Below are positions 11,046 through 23,424 of a stretch of 64,000 bases of DNA, piece by piece (position 1 is the first letter of the stretch; each line of letters opens with the position of its first letter). The DNA comes from Dasypus novemcinctus (Eukaryota; Chordata; Mammalia; Cingulata; Dasypodidae). Made by a program: the position numbers and the translations under genes. The DNA is taken from positions 88,249,675-88,313,674 of the forward strand of contig NC_080683.1 of NCBI RefSeq assembly GCF_030445035.2. The letters run 5' to 3'. Below the pieces are notes generated by a model. The model searched no databases and had not been told where the DNA came from. It saw only the letters and a program-made list of their open reading frames with translations.

Positions 11046-12010
11046 AGGGTGGGATATAAAATATTTTTCATACTGACAGTCCAGACTTTGAAAGCCTTTG
11101 CTCTCTCTGGGACAAAGATGGCTGCAGTGGCCTGGGCTGAGGTGCCAGATTTGCTGCCTCACTGCTGCACCATCTCCACTTGCTCCAGTGACATCCGCTG
11201 ATTTAAAAGCTCCATCCCAATTGCCTGCTTCTGTTTCTAAAGGCAGGAAGCATATCTGGCCGACTTGCCTGGGAAGCATTCGGAGTGTGGGTATAAGCAC
11301 AAAGGTGCTCTTACAGACCTTTCTTTAGGTCAATTGTTTCAGTGCCTGAAAGGCCCGCTCAGCACTAAGCAAGCATTGACCCAGCACCTACGACGTGAAG
11401 GGCCCTGGCTTAGCTTACTTGGCTTCTGGTGGTTTAACGAGTACATGCCTGATGTAAATTTTCAAAACGGCAGAAAGAAAAATTTGTTTGGAAATGGGAG
11501 AAAGCAAGCAAAGTCCTTCCCCTGTGTATCTACAGCTTGACAAGCTTCGGTTTAAAGATTGGCTTTAACTCTGTTTTCATTTCCAGTGGGTATGTTTTGA
11601 GTTGGCATACAAATTCAATGTGTGAATGGCGTGGGAGTTTAGAAAGTTGCATTGCTATTTCTCTTTTTTAAAATTAACAGTGGAATCCTTATGAGAGCAG
11701 TGTAGGCTCTGGAATGTGCCACACACGGTTCCCTAAATGCATAATTAGGGAGTTCACCGTAATAAAATAGTCCTCATTCTTGCCAAAATTGGCCCCCCTC
11801 CCCCAAGGCCCCCTCTGAGACGCAGCTGGCCGACAGAGCAGCCGGCTTTGCAGGCCTCCCACCTCCTGCGATTTCAGTGCCAACGTCGCGTCCACACCCT
11901 GGTCGTTAGGGCTTCTCAGGTGAGGCCCACAGATGGTGTCTACCTGCTCCGAAGCCCTGTTGCCTTCAACTCCCTGGATTTTCTGGATTCACCATGAACA
12001 CCTCAACACC
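11046..12010. other. Intergenic, no feature recognised
   Basis: Mixed-composition sequence. GC rises mildly near 11780-11900 with a few CpGs, but no exon or repeat can be supported. Confidence 0.35.
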
Positions 12011-12014
12011 AACG

Positions 12015-12165
12015 TGGCTCATAAACCAGCAGCATTAGCATCATTGGAGCTTATTAGAGATGCAGACTCTCAGGCCACCCCCACCCAAGCCCTACTGAAT
12101 CAGAATCTGCATTTTAGCACCATCCCTTGGGGGATCTGTGCACACATTAATTTGAGGAGCTCTGG
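12015..12165 (+). mobile_element. MER5A-type hAT DNA transposon fragment
   Basis: 'accagcagcattagcatcat', 'cttattagagatgcagactc', 'ctactgaatcagaatctgca' match the MER5A non-autonomous hAT-Charlie pattern. Ends are decayed. Confidence 0.65.
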
Positions 12166-12204
12166 GGCAGGCACTGGAGAGCAGGGGACAGCCTAGGATT
12201 CTAG

Positions 12205-12300
12205 TCAATCAACTAACCAAGCAACCGATCAACACCTAAATATCTCTGGAGCATCAACCATATGTTGAGTGTGGAAATCAGAGTTATAAAAAAGTACAGA
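12205..12300 (-). repeat. Possible L2 3' end, antisense
   Basis: 'caacacctaaatatctctgg' to 'gagttataaaaaagtacaga' follows the antisense L2 terminal order weakly. Confidence 0.3.
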
Positions 12301-12309
12301 CCTTGGGCT

Positions 12310-13240
12310 TCTCATGTAACATCTTTTCTTATCGTGGCCATAGGTTCAAGGAATTGCTCTTCAATAAATTGGCCCAGGTAGGTAGGACAGTGGGAGACTA
12401 AAGCTGTAGCCCCTGCACATGCAGAGGGTGGAATGCAGTTGTGGCTCCTGCAGTTCCTTATTGCGCTTCTATCACATTGGGTGGTCAGTGCTGGCAAGAG
12501 AGAAAGAAAATTGTGTTTGCCTTTGACAGAAAGCAATTGCGGGGCAGGTGAGCGGGCAGGCCCATAGGCACTGTGTCCTTTCATGGCTTTTGCATCAGTG
12601 TTTTAAAACCTCTTCAAGAAATCCATCAACCAAGATTCTTAGGTACAAAACCTTCCTTCAGGGTACACTAATGATTTATTTAAAGCATTCCTTTCAAGTT
12701 CTTCAAGTCAGATTTGACTCTTCACTTTCCTGCTCTCCCAATATCTAACATGCCACCAAGTTATTAATTCTTCTTTGGAAATGCCTCTCCATTTGCTACT
12801 TCCTCTTCATTTCCTGCATCATCCATATATTCCAGGCTACTATGGCATCTGGTTATAACAGGCTATTATAGATTCTGGTAATAACTATTTCTTGTTTCCA
12901 AAATATTTCCCCAAACACAGCTTAAAAATTTCTTAAGCTGCACAGAGCTTCTTAGGACAAGGTTTATTTATCAAGTCACTTCCCTGCTCCATAACAACAA
13001 TGACACTTCGTCTAAATGTCTCTCCTTGGTCTTAAAAGCTTCTGTGACACCCAGAGCTGCCTCCTGTCACTGGGACAAGCTTGCCATTTATGTCCAAAAT
13101 ATTAGTCAAGATTTATTCCCCAATATTTCCCTCGGAAAAGAGAAATCCACTTTATATTGAAGTCTTTACAAAGTCTGGTGCTTTTTGTAAAGAACACTGC
13201 AATATGCATATTTTCTCAATTACACTATTTGGAACAATTA
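12310..13240. other. Intergenic, no feature recognised
   Basis: No supported gene or repeat. Confidence 0.4.
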
Positions 13241-13244
13241 TCAC

Positions 13245-13755
13245 TGCTTGTTGTATGATCATACTGATATGAACTAAATACGATGAGTAGAATTATGGAA
13301 TTGAACTATGGAGTATAGGTTGGTGAGAGATGAAATGTGGGTTCAGGAGGGGAAGCTGATGCTGGATGTATGTAGAATGTTTAATAAGATCAATTGTAAG
13401 TATGTGGTAATGGAGGGACTTGATGGTAAAACATTATAATGAATGTAACCAGCACTATTGATTTATGGATGTTATTGTGGCTGAAACACGTAGACAAGAG
13501 GCTAATGTTAGTTGGAGGACAGCTGGAGGATAATATAGGGAATGTATAACTGATTTTGGCAGTAGATGAAGATTGTGGTTAAGAATATAAATACAGGAAT
13601 GTTTTACTACAAGGTGTTAAGAATTTGGTGATACATGGGAAAATATTTTAAAAGTGGGGGAAGTATGTGTGTGACAGGGGCATATTAAAACTATGTATAT
13701 TTGCATATTTTTGTGCTGTAAACGTACAACAAAAATAAAATGAAAAAATTTTAAA
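13245..13755 (+). mobile_element. L1 3' UTR fragment
   Basis: The segment shares word order with the L1 3' end at 56087-57240 ('tggtaa(a)acattataatga', 'attgtggctgaa', 'agattgtggtt') and ends in an A-rich tract 'caaaaataaaatgaaaaaat'. No ORF2 sequence is retained. Confidence 0.5.
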
Positions 13756-14385
13756 ATGGCCGTGATAATGATGTATATGAAGATACATAAAAAGAGTTTC
13801 AAAAATTGGTTTATGAAAGGGGAGAATGGAGAGAAGCAGTATTTCTGTGTTGTATAAAGTGTTAGACGCAGGGATGCACTGCCCAGATCTGCCTTAAGGC
13901 AGGGATCGCTGCCCAGATGTCAAGGCCTTCCAGGCTCAGCTGCAGAATTCCTTCACCCAAGGTCCATTCTTGGGGCAGCCCATGAGGTAAAGATAAAAAG
14001 GCCTGGCCACTTCAGCATCACTGAGGATAACTCTGGTGGGTGACATTCATGCCAGAGCTCCCTATAGGGCTGGCAGAGTCTTTGTCACAGCTCAACTTTC
14101 TCTGCCTGACCCTGCTTCCTCCCCCTTCCTTTCCCTGATGTATTGGACTTTACACCCCAATCTCCATCTCAGCATATGCTTGCAGAGAACTCACTTGTGT
14201 CAGCTTGGCTAATTAAATTAATATGTGTTACCACAAGACAATGACTAGCTCATCTGCACCCTTACAAATTTATATATTTAGGTTGACTCCCCAAATTTTT
14301 AGAGACATCATCTTACTGGGAAAATTGGTGTCATCTCCTGAGCAAGGTCACTTTTCATGTGCATACCCTTGGTATTCTCATACTG
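13756..14385. other. Intergenic, no feature recognised
   Basis: Contains a short imperfect tandem duplication at about 13867-13920 ('gcagggat' + 'ctgcccagat' twice). Nothing else is supported. Confidence 0.35.
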
Positions 14386-14389
14386 TTGC

Positions 14390-14644
14390 ACTGAGGGCCA
14401 TCCACTTGCTGTCCCTCTCAGCCTGTGCCCTACTTGGTATAGCATGCTTCACCCCAATCAGATTCTGGTCCACGCTCTTCCCTCTACTGAGACTCTCCTT
14501 CCTTCTGCTCTCCTGTATATCTAAACCCTACTCATTTTTTCAAGGTCTAGCTAAAGTACCACTTCTTCCATGGAGACCTCCTTGACTTCTGTAGTCCTCT
14601 CATTTCTTTGTTTTATTAAAAAACATTTAAATGAAATTGTATTG
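14390..14644 (+). repeat. L2 LINE, left segment
   Basis: 'tttcaaggtctagctaaagt' and 'ccatggagacctccttgact' match the L2 3' region. The L2 is interrupted by the retroposon that follows, and its tail resumes at 16228. Confidence 0.6.
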
Positions 14645-16215
14645 GGGGTGCATGGTTGGGAGGGAGTTCTCTAGGGCATGTGTGTGGGGTGTATAAATAT
14701 GTTTGGATATTTTCATAGTGGTTATGGTTGGGAATGACAACTGGGGGAGTGCTGAGTTCCTGGCCAGGGGAACTCTGTCACATTCCCTAATGGAACAGCA
14801 ACAACCCCCCCGAGTGCAATGGCTAAGACCAATAAGGAACGACTGTTCAACAATGAGCCCTTGATACTAATGAGTATGCTTGTAAGCCTGTGTGTCTGAA
14901 ATAAGAACTAGGCCTAGAGCTGCAGGGTGCCTAAGAGTTACCTCCTGAGAACCTCCATGTTGCTCAAATGTGGCCAGTCTCGAAGCCAAACTCAGCATGT
15001 AAATGCATTGCCTTCCCCCCAGCATGGGACATGACTCCTGGGGATGAACCTCCCTGGCACCAAGGGATTACTACCAAGTACCAGCTGATGATGCGGCTAG
15101 AGAATGACCTTGAATGAAAGGGTCAACTCAGACCAGCAGAATATCTCAGCCTACATGTAATATGAGGAGTTAAAAATGCTTTTTGACCTTGAATAAAAGG
15201 GGGAAATGGAAAGGACAAATGAGTTGATATGGTATGAGTCTCCAAAAAAGAGCTGGGAGGTCACCAGAGGGGTCACCCTTATGCACACCTCAGCAGAGTC
15301 CCAGAGACAGCTAAAGTAGATACAACCCCAGGTATTGGTTCTTCTGAGGGCTACAGAGACCCACAGGTTCTATGGTCATGGCAGATGGACTTTAGTGCCA
15401 TGTCAGTTGGCCTTACTTTGGAGTTTGTGTACCTGAGTGTGATAGAGTTGGACTCAGATGTGTTCTTTGTTCACAAACCTCTCCGGTCAGTTTTACCAGA
15501 CCTATGGTTGGCACTGGGGTTTAGTGTATACTCAGGGGACCTGAATCTTTGGACTGTCCCTGTGATAACCAGGCCCTGAACCTTAACAGACTTGCTACTC
15601 CTGCCCTCTGGTTTATTGGACTTACCCCATCCAGCTAACAAGGAGGTGAAGAAGGTCAACCATCACCAGGGAGCCAAGAGTGCCTACAACTGCAAACAGG
15701 AGAATTGCATCCAGCATCCATGTGGAATCTAAGCACCCTCTCGATACAGAGGTGGAGTGGACATAACCATTCCAGGGTCCACAGAATGGAGGAATAGAGT
15801 ATGGCTTAGAGTGGACTTACTGATAATCTATTCTGGAACTATTGTGATTCGTAATGGCAGTAAATGTAGCTTTGAGATGGAAAAAGTGGCCATGGTTGCT
15901 GCTGAGGATGGGGAGTGGGAAGAAGAGATGTGATGCGGGGTTATTTTCAGGACTTGGAGTTGTCCTGGGTGGAACTGCAGGGACAGTTACTGGACATTGT
16001 ATGCTCTCCCATGGCTCACTGGGTGGACTGGGGGAGAGTGTAAATTATAATGTGGACCATTGACCATGTGGTGCAGTAGTGCTCAGAGATGTATTCACCA
16101 AGTGCAATGAATGTCCCATGATGATGGAGGCAGTTGTTATGGGAGCAGTGGGGTGAGGGGTATGGGGGGGTATATGGGGACCTCATATTTTTTTAATGTA
16201 ACATTAAAAAAAAAA
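14645..16215 (+). mobile_element. 1.57-kb polyadenylated retroposon (L1-related, lineage-specific family)
   Basis: The insert starts in a G-rich run, ends in a 12-14 bp poly(A) after 'taatgtaacatt', and is flanked by a perfect 12-bp duplication, 'gaaattgtattg', at 14633-14644 and 16216-16227. This is the hallmark of LINE-machinery insertion. It has no long reading frame. A diverged second copy lies on the - strand at 47107-48336, sharing for example 'ccaaactcagcat', 'gggacatgactcc', 'aagggggaaatgg' and 'ggatctaagc(t/a)ccctctc'-type blocks in the same order. It could be a long L1 3' UTR (5'-truncated L1) or a separate non-autonomous element; I cannot tell which. It splits an L2. Confidence 0.75.
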
Positions 16216-16227
16216 GAAATTGTATTG

Positions 16228-16365
16228 TATTGTATTTTAACAAGACTACTTAATCAAATACAGCCATTCTGTAATTGTTCCTGTGAATCAGACAGCAAAT
16301 TCATGTCTTCCAGTACCTGATACAAGGTAGGTACCCATAAACATACTAGTTGGTTGAGTAAAATC
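16228..16365 (+). repeat. L2 LINE, right segment
   Basis: 'gtacctgatacaaggtaggt' and 'ttggttgagtaaa' are the L2 terminal pattern, continuing the L2 that the retroposon split. Confidence 0.5.
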
Positions 16366-16925
16366 CATGTGTGATAACAACATGATATTGAAAATACCCA
16401 AAAAAGTTTAACTTTTAAATTATACCCTGGAGCGTTGTGTTCCTTGGGTTTGTTCTTTAGAAAAATAGTTTTCAAGGTCAAATTAACTTGGAAAATGCTG
16501 CCTGCAATAACTTCTGATTCGGGATGAATCCACTGGCCTATTAAGGGATCTGAGAAACCCTGTATTAAAGAAATGTTTGACTTTGTTTAACCCAAACTAA
16601 TTTCATAAAGAAATACACTTACTTTCCTTTTGAAGTAGTATCTATTAGCACCCCTGTGGAATTTGTGATGTGTAGAACATACTCTAGGAGCTCTGCCCTA
16701 GAAGATAGCAAGAGTTGGCATAGACTCTGAGAGCACGGCCAGGCCTAAACACCCAGAGAGATGGGCTCCCCAAGGCAAATGCGCTGTTGACTGATATTCC
16801 CAAAGCTAAGGTGGGGAACATTGCTCCAGGAGGCAGATGAGTGTGTCACCATGCCCAAGCACTGGAGGCCTGTCAAAGGAACAGCTAGACGTACAGCTGG
16901 CTGGTAAGGCCACCAACTCATGGAG
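16366..16925. other. Intergenic, no feature recognised
   Basis: No supported feature. Confidence 0.4.
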
Positions 16926-16929
16926 AAAG

Positions 16930-17107
16930 GACTGCAACACTGGCTGCATGTCAGAAATCACCATCACCTGGGGAGCTGGAAAGCATCCTGATGCCTAAGT
17001 CTCACCCCTAGGAACTGTGAGGTCATTGACCTGGGGGACAGTCTGGGCACTGGGATTTTTAAAGCTCCCCAAGTGATTCCAGTTGCAGCCAAAGTTAAAA
17101 CCCACTG
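16930..17107 (+). mobile_element. MER5-group hAT transposon
   Basis: Near-complete element of about 180 bp: 'acactggctgcatgtcagaa', 'atcacctggggagctgg', 'gggcactgggatttttaaag', 'ctccccaagtgattccagtt', 'aaaacccactgc'. The ends resemble a decayed CAGTGG/CCACTG inverted repeat. Confidence 0.65.
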
Positions 17108-17274
17108 CTATAGGGGAATGGGAATGTTCGTATTTGAAAAGTTTTTTTCCCTTCTATAATCTAGGTCCCCTTTATTGAGTGCATCTGCAATAACAAATTA
17201 CACTGGGAAACTGACAACCACTGTACCATAAATAACTGCCCCTGCTCCTCATCTTGGAACCAGAGCCTCTTACT

Positions 17275-17402
17275 CTAAGTCAGGTCTGAGAACCACCAGA
17301 GCTGATGCTGTCAGGGAACTTGTTTGAAAAGCAGAATTTCAGGCCCCACCCAGATCCCGAATCAGGATATGTACAAACACTCCAGTTTGAGAAGCACTGA
17401 GC
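17275..17402 (+). mobile_element. MER5A-type hAT transposon
   Basis: 'gaaccaccagagctgatgct', 'aacttgtttgaaaagcagaa', 'tttcaggccccacccagatc', 'agtttgagaagcactg' follow the MER5A order. Confidence 0.7.
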
Positions 17403-18300
17403 TGGAACAGCTGTCCTTGCAAAAAGCAGCCCTATCTCAACTTAAAACCTAAGGCTCAGAGTATCTACTTGTGTGGCTACTTCTTAGTTCATCTTAACAT
17501 CCAAAGCATTTCTTTCTGGGTCAGAAGTTATGCTAGCCTCTTAGGCCTCAGTTCTGCCACCCTGGGGAATGACGGCCTATCGCTTTAAGGAAGCTCTCGG
17601 GTCCCCCAAATTGAATTTTTCAAAGACCATCAGTCATCATTTTAAGTTGAGCAATACCAAATTGGTGAAAATCTGTCTAGCTGTTTTCCCCTGATGGGGT
17701 AAGAAGCAGAAAAAAACAGAAATTAAATTTTATGTATATAAATGACAGATGGTGTCAGAAATGGTTCTTTTCCTTCTTTGTTTTGGATTAAATAAAGAAT
17801 GGGGAAAATTCAGAAATGTGGGCCCTAAGAGATTAGCCAAGTCATCAAATATGTGCCATGTAGAGACTAATCTTCCATTCCATGTGTTTCTGGAGAGCCA
17901 AGCTGGATGAACGGAGAGAGAGGAGCAAAGGAAAACTCCAAAAACACCAGTGAACTCTAAAGTATAAAGGACTGTATTAGACTACCTAGCTCCCCTATGA
18001 AATACGGCCAAAACCTGCTACCTCAATGACTGTTTTACAGTTTAATCTCCCACTGGGAGTGCTTGTTACCTTAACAGAAGGGTTTGATTAGACGTTTTCT
18101 TCACAATGAAAAACAAACAAACCAAAGCTGCCTCATATTTCTGTGATGAGTAGATCTTCTGGATCATCAGCTTTGTTCTTTTTCACTCCATTTCCAAGCT
18201 CACAAAAGATCTGTCATTCCAGAGCAAACACCAGCCTTCTCAATGCCCAGAGATGGCTGAACTCTCATTGTAACCTGGCATCCTGCTTGTGCACTCACTT
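17403..18300. other. Intergenic, no feature recognised
   Basis: No supported gene or repeat; short open frames only. Confidence 0.4.
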
Positions 18301-18309
18301 GTTAATTAG

Positions 18310-18395
18310 TGCCCTGATGTATTTGTTCAACCAATATTTATTATTACTGTTTTCTGGGAACAGTGTAAGGCACTGGGTATACAGGTTTGCTCTAC
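18310..18395 (-). repeat. Possible L2 3' end, antisense
   Basis: 'gttcaaccaatatttattat' then 'gtgtaaggcactgggtatac' is the antisense L2 terminal pattern. Confidence 0.4.
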
Positions 18396-18399
18396 CTAA

Positions 18400-19740
18400 A
18401 ACTCAGAGAAAAGCATGTCGTGGATAAACCCTCAAACAAAAAGTTTCTAGAAAGAACCTAGGATTAAGAAATGAAACTATAATATAGTACTTCATCAATA
18501 TAGAATACTAATTTATTCATCTAAATTATAAGATCATTATTATAAATGCTTTGGCACATCGATTTTAAATAGAAGATGAAATTTTGATTTGTGTATAAAT
18601 CTAGTCATTCTGAAGACAACTTAATTTCCTCTCTACAAAATACAATATTGGTTCCAAATTTGATACTGGTAATTTTGGAAGCAATGTGGCATATCTGTTA
18701 CCTGCATGGACCTTTTGGCTCTTTCTAAAACAGGCTGTGCCATGGTAAGATAATCAGGCCAAATGTGGCCATAGTCCTTATGCCATCGAACTGTATAAGA
18801 ATTGATAACATTATGTCCACTTTTGAAACTGAAACAGTGATTTTAGTTGATGCTGATGGTGCAGCAAGAGGCCAAAGAACTCACTGTACATATTTTGGTT
18901 ACTTAATTACTCAAAGGTATGAAAGAGGAAGGCTGTCCTTCAGGTTGGGTACCAGCCAAGGTTCTTCATCACAAACCAAAGATCCTCTCCTGGATAACTT
19001 ATACAGAAAACGAATTCATTGGAAAATATCGGGGAGCTCACGGAATCAATGGGAAATCCGCAGAACCAGGCCTGGAAAATGGGCAGAACCAAAGGACGCT
19101 GGGCAGTGAAGATCATGTCACAGGAGCAATCTGGTTAGCACATTGCCCTTGACACTGCCCTCTCCACCACCAGACTCTTGGCACCAGAGACTCTGTGTCC
19201 ATCCTTCCAGAGTCCCAATCGGGAGCATTCAGCCCAGCCCAGATCCCTGCTCGCTTTGTAGCTGACAAACGAGTGAAGAAACGTAACTATGGGCTCCTTT
19301 CAGCCTCTGGAGCAGCAGGGAGGGCCTTAGCTCCTACCAAGACTCATATCCTGGGAGGCTTATTCCCAAATAAGAGGGTGTGGATGCTGGGGCAGCCCAA
19401 AACATGGCAGTGTCTACTTAAGATAGTAACTTTAAGATGTGTCCATCTGCTTGCTTGTAATCCATGCCCCTGGCCTGTGGGAAGAGTTTGCAGAAGGTTG
19501 GGTACTCCCATAGCTTACCTGGCCTGGGGACGGAGCCAAGCACAATGTCTAAACAGAATATCATATATGTTAGGACTCTCTGGACACAGTTACCGGAAAC
19601 CCTACCCAAATTAGCTTAAGCCAAACAGTAATTTTAAGAATATGGGGCAGTAGCGTGTCTCATGTTACTCAAGGGCATATAACTGCTTGGATTTGGGGAA
19701 TAAGAAAGCCAACAACTTGAATGCTGGATAATGTTATTAT
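18400..19740. other. Intergenic, unassigned
   Basis: Overlapping open frames of 114 and 139 codons on the + strand lie at 18765-19109 and 19195-19614. Neither has splice borders, a strong start context or a protein pattern I recognise. The sequence is mildly less AT-rich than its surroundings. Confidence 0.3.
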
Positions 19741-19744
19741 CCTT

Positions 19745-19935
19745 GATAGGAGTGTTTGTTTGAGCACTTACTGTATCCTAGGAACTCTGCTCTCTGCTTG
19801 GTTCTTGTTTATTCTTTACAACAACTCTGTGAGGTCACTTCTATTTTACAAAGGAGAAAGCCTGGAGAAGTTAAGGCATGTGGACAATGTCACTTGACCG
19901 TTGAGTAAGAAAGCAGAAGTGAATGTGGAGCCATA
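19745..19935 (+). repeat. MIR SINE
   Basis: 'tttgagcacttactgtatcc', 'acaacaactctgtgaggtca', 'acaaaggagaaagcctggag' and 'aatgtcacttgaccgttgag' appear in MIR order. Confidence 0.7.
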
Positions 19936-20424
19936 TTGAGCTCTCCTACCTGGTATAGACCACAACCATCTGTCCCTCAGTTTCACAGACCTTGACTTTC
20001 ACTTACGCTGTCCATTAGCATAGGGAGAGATTGTACTTCTCTGGCCCCCAAGTCCAGTCTCTGAAGGAAGGGACCAGGATTGGCCAGCTTGGGTCAGGCA
20101 CCAGGGATCGCAGAGTGGCTCTGCCATAACCACGCAGATGAGATGGGTAAGGGTGGGGGCTACAAGGGCAGGGCAATCATCTTCAGAAAATAAGGGTTGC
20201 TGGGCAGCCAAACAACCATTAACTAGAAATGTCAATTTTGCTTCCTGCATGACTTTTCATTTTTGCCTTACTTTCCAGTAATTTAGGAATAAATTTAATT
20301 TTCAAAGGCAGTGACTAATGAAGCCCACATGTCTGGGATCATTTATTTCTCTACTCTTTTACAGAGCTTTCTTATTTTTTAACAAAATTGTCATTTAAAA
20401 AATTTCAGTTCTTTTATTTCTTAT

Positions 20425-21087
20425 TGTTTTAGTTTGCTACAGGACTGCTAAGGCAAAATACCAGAAATGGGGTGACTTTTATAAAGGAAATTTGTTTGGG
20501 GTAAAATCTTACAGTTCTGAGACTGTGAAAATATCCAATTCAGGGCATCATCAGAGACATCGTTTTACCAAAAGTTGGCTGCTGGCTGCTGTACTCCTGT
20601 CCCATGGCAAGGCAAAATGGCAGATCTGCCAGTCTCTCTGGGTTTTCTGCTCCAGGCATACCTTCTCCTTCAGGTTTGAGCTGCAGTGTGGGCCTAGCCT
20701 CTTGGGGGCCTCATTGCTTCACCTTCTTTGCTGATTTCAGCCTTGGGTCTCTGTTTCAGCTGCTCAGAGTTTCTGTAGTTACAGGTGATTCTGGAGTCCT
20801 CTCACATGGGAGGGTAAACTGGCAGCTGTCTTTCTCTGTGTGTTTCTCTTTTAAGTTCTCTGCTTATATAAGACTTCAGCCAGAGGGCTGAGACCCAACC
20901 TGGGTCGTGCCTTACTGTGGTAGTCCAATCAAAGGCCTTAAAGTGATCTAATTAAAAGTGATATAACCAAAAGTCCCCTTAACTGAATCTAAACCAAAAG
21001 GTCCCACGTAAAATAGGCTTACACATACAGGAATGGGTTAGCTCAAGAACAATTTTCTGGGGCCCCCAAAAGACTCAAACCAGGATA
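20425..21087 (-). mobile_element. Solo LTR, MaLR-like
   Basis: About 663 bp. On the - strand the end '...gcaaactaaaaca' resembles the MaLR 3' terminus, and a 'tatataag' box lies near 20862-20869 (read on the - strand as cttatata). Flanks 'cttat' at 20420-20424 and 'cttac' at 21088-21092 form a 5-bp duplication with one mismatch. No internal genes. Confidence 0.6.
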
Positions 21088-21174
21088 CTTACTGTCCTTG
21101 ATTTTTGGTAAGCTGTCTTAGAATCTTTATGGAAGTAGGTGAGGTCGAAATCCTAGATTGAAAAAGAAAAAGAC

Positions 21175-21362
21175 TACAGGGTTGTGCTCTCCAAATGGTA
21201 GCCACTAACCACATATGACTATTCAAATTTAATGAATTAAAATAAAATAAAATTAAAAAGTCAGTCATAGTCATATTTTAAAGTGCTCAATAGAACAACA
21301 CAGTTCAAAATTATAGAATATTTCCATCATTACAGAAAGTTCTATTGGACAGCACTGCTAGA
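21175..21362 (-). repeat. Interspersed DNA-transposon-like repeat
   Basis: 'caaatggtagccactaacca', 'catatgact', then 'agaaagttctattggacagc' is a common mammalian dispersed pattern with complementary-like halves around an AT-rich centre. I cannot name the family safely. Confidence 0.45.
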
Positions 21363-23419
21363 GAAGGTTCCAACAATGGTATGGATTGTTTTTGTAACTC
21401 AAAAGCCCCCTCAAGGAAGCAGCTTCGCAAGCCTGAAATGACCCTCCAGCTCCCAGGGGCTGAAAGTTCGGGCTTTATTTTCCACCACTAGGCTTCCTGT
21501 TGATTACTTCCTGACTTTCTTCTACATTAGTTTTCTCAAAATCAACATTTACATCACATAAACTTGAGTCATTTCTTTTCTATAGCAGAAAAAGCGCACA
21601 ACTGTAATAGAAATTTGGGCTGGAGGAACATTTATAGCTGATATTGAAAATGTCATGCACTTGTTTAATTAGCAGTGGGTCTGAAAGAATGTGTAACCTA
21701 GACACGCTGGTTAACAAGACGAAATGTTTGGGTGCCAAATGCTTCAACACTCCACACACAGAGCCCCCATGTTCTCTGTGGCGGGGAAGTTTCTGTTCCT
21801 GTTTCTCCTTTTTTTTGTTGTTAAATAATTATCCAAAAAAGACTTATTATTCTTGATTCAGGCAGCTTTGAACCTTTATTACTTAGTCCCCATTAGAAAA
21901 GAATTTATCCTCATGCAGCACCAATTCACAAATCACCCTTTGGTTTCTACCACCCCTTGTGTCTATGGGGGTTGTGATCCTTTCTGGAAGGGTTTTATAG
22001 CAAAGTTTGCCTCAGAGTGAGAGAGGAAAGAGGGGCATAGCAGGTAAGAGGCAGTTGTCTGTGTGACCAACACAGGAAATAGGACAACCTTCTGACAGCC
22101 AGTTTCCAGAGACTTGCCCGAGATTCTGACATGAGACTCATTTATGGGAGTGGTTTGTGGGTAAGCCTCATCAGTGGACAGCCGCATTGAGTCTCAGAGT
22201 GAGATCAGTTTTCAGGTGCCAGGTCCTGACTGTTTCAGGACAGGAGGCTACACAATTGTGATATTTGCAGTAGGCCCACTGTGTGTTATTTGCTTCTTTC
22301 TTTCCATGCTCGTTCTGTTTGACTGCATTCCAATGATTACACAATTTGGCCAAATATTTTTTAAAAGACTGATACATGAGTACAAGAAGAAAGAGGGATG
22401 TTGTTTACAATGAAAATTAAGTTTAATGCCTTGGAAAAACGAAAAAAAAGAAGTTGCTTAAAATGTATTATTGAACTATATTTGATGGTTATAAATACAA
22501 TATCTAGAAGAATTCTTGAATCAAGAGGCTTTGCAAATGTCTTTAAATTGTCATTTCATGCCCTTTCATGAATTGTTAACAAATGTACCACACTAATGCA
22601 TGGTGTTCATGATAGGGCGGCACATGGGAACTCTGTATTTTATGCATAATCTTTCAGTTAATTAATTTTTAAAAAATCACATTTCACTTCAAGGAAACCC
22701 AAATTAAACAACATACAGGATTCTTAAGTGTGTGGATTACTAATAAAGGGGACAATGCAGAATTCTGATCAGCAAACCCATATTCAAAGAGAAGTCATTG
22801 AACAAATAAAAGGGTTGGTGAGTGAATACACATTTATAAGTTCCAAGCTCCAGTAAAAAGCTCGCTTTATACATATGGATCATTTTGTGTGAGAGTCCCC
22901 TTTCCGTTGACTGGATTAACGCCCTCTACTGATCAGAAGGGCGCCCGGGCACAGCTCACGTGGAAGCCCCACCCAAGGTTCAGTTTCAGTACATCTGAAC
23001 ATTTTCATGTACTGATGTACATTTTCAGTTCAAAAACGCAGATTTCTGGTTCCGATGCCGGCTGAAAACATAGCCCCGGTTAAATCAATCTAGTGAGACC
23101 ATTTTGCAGCCGAAGTATTTTCATCTATTTCTATAAAAACGTTTTAAATTGAGAAACCTAAGAAAGACGAACTCCTCTGCCTTCCCACCACTATTTTATA
23201 GTCTTTTAATTACACGGTAATATATTAAAGTAGATGTCGATTTCAAGGCAATGGCTTTCAAAACGTATTGCTGCTCTTCTTTGGTGCCAATATTCACAAT
23301 GACAATGTGAAATTAAAATGATTCTGATTATTGAAGGTCCGATCTGCCTATGAATGAAACAAAACAAAACAGAAAGCGTGTAACAGAGAACTCTCTCGCC
23401 ACACATCAAGAGACTTTTG
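21363..23419. other. Intergenic, no feature recognised
   Basis: AT-rich and without supported gene or repeat. A small GC-richer patch at about 22920-22985 contains 'ggcgcccgggc'. Confidence 0.35.
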
Positions 23420-23424
23420 TTACC

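Noticed and set aside
18765-19614. Possible gene from two open frames (114 and 139 codons)
   Set aside because: No splice sites linking them, no recognisable domain, and the frames shift relative to each other without a coding-like pattern. Could be unannotated, but I cannot support it.
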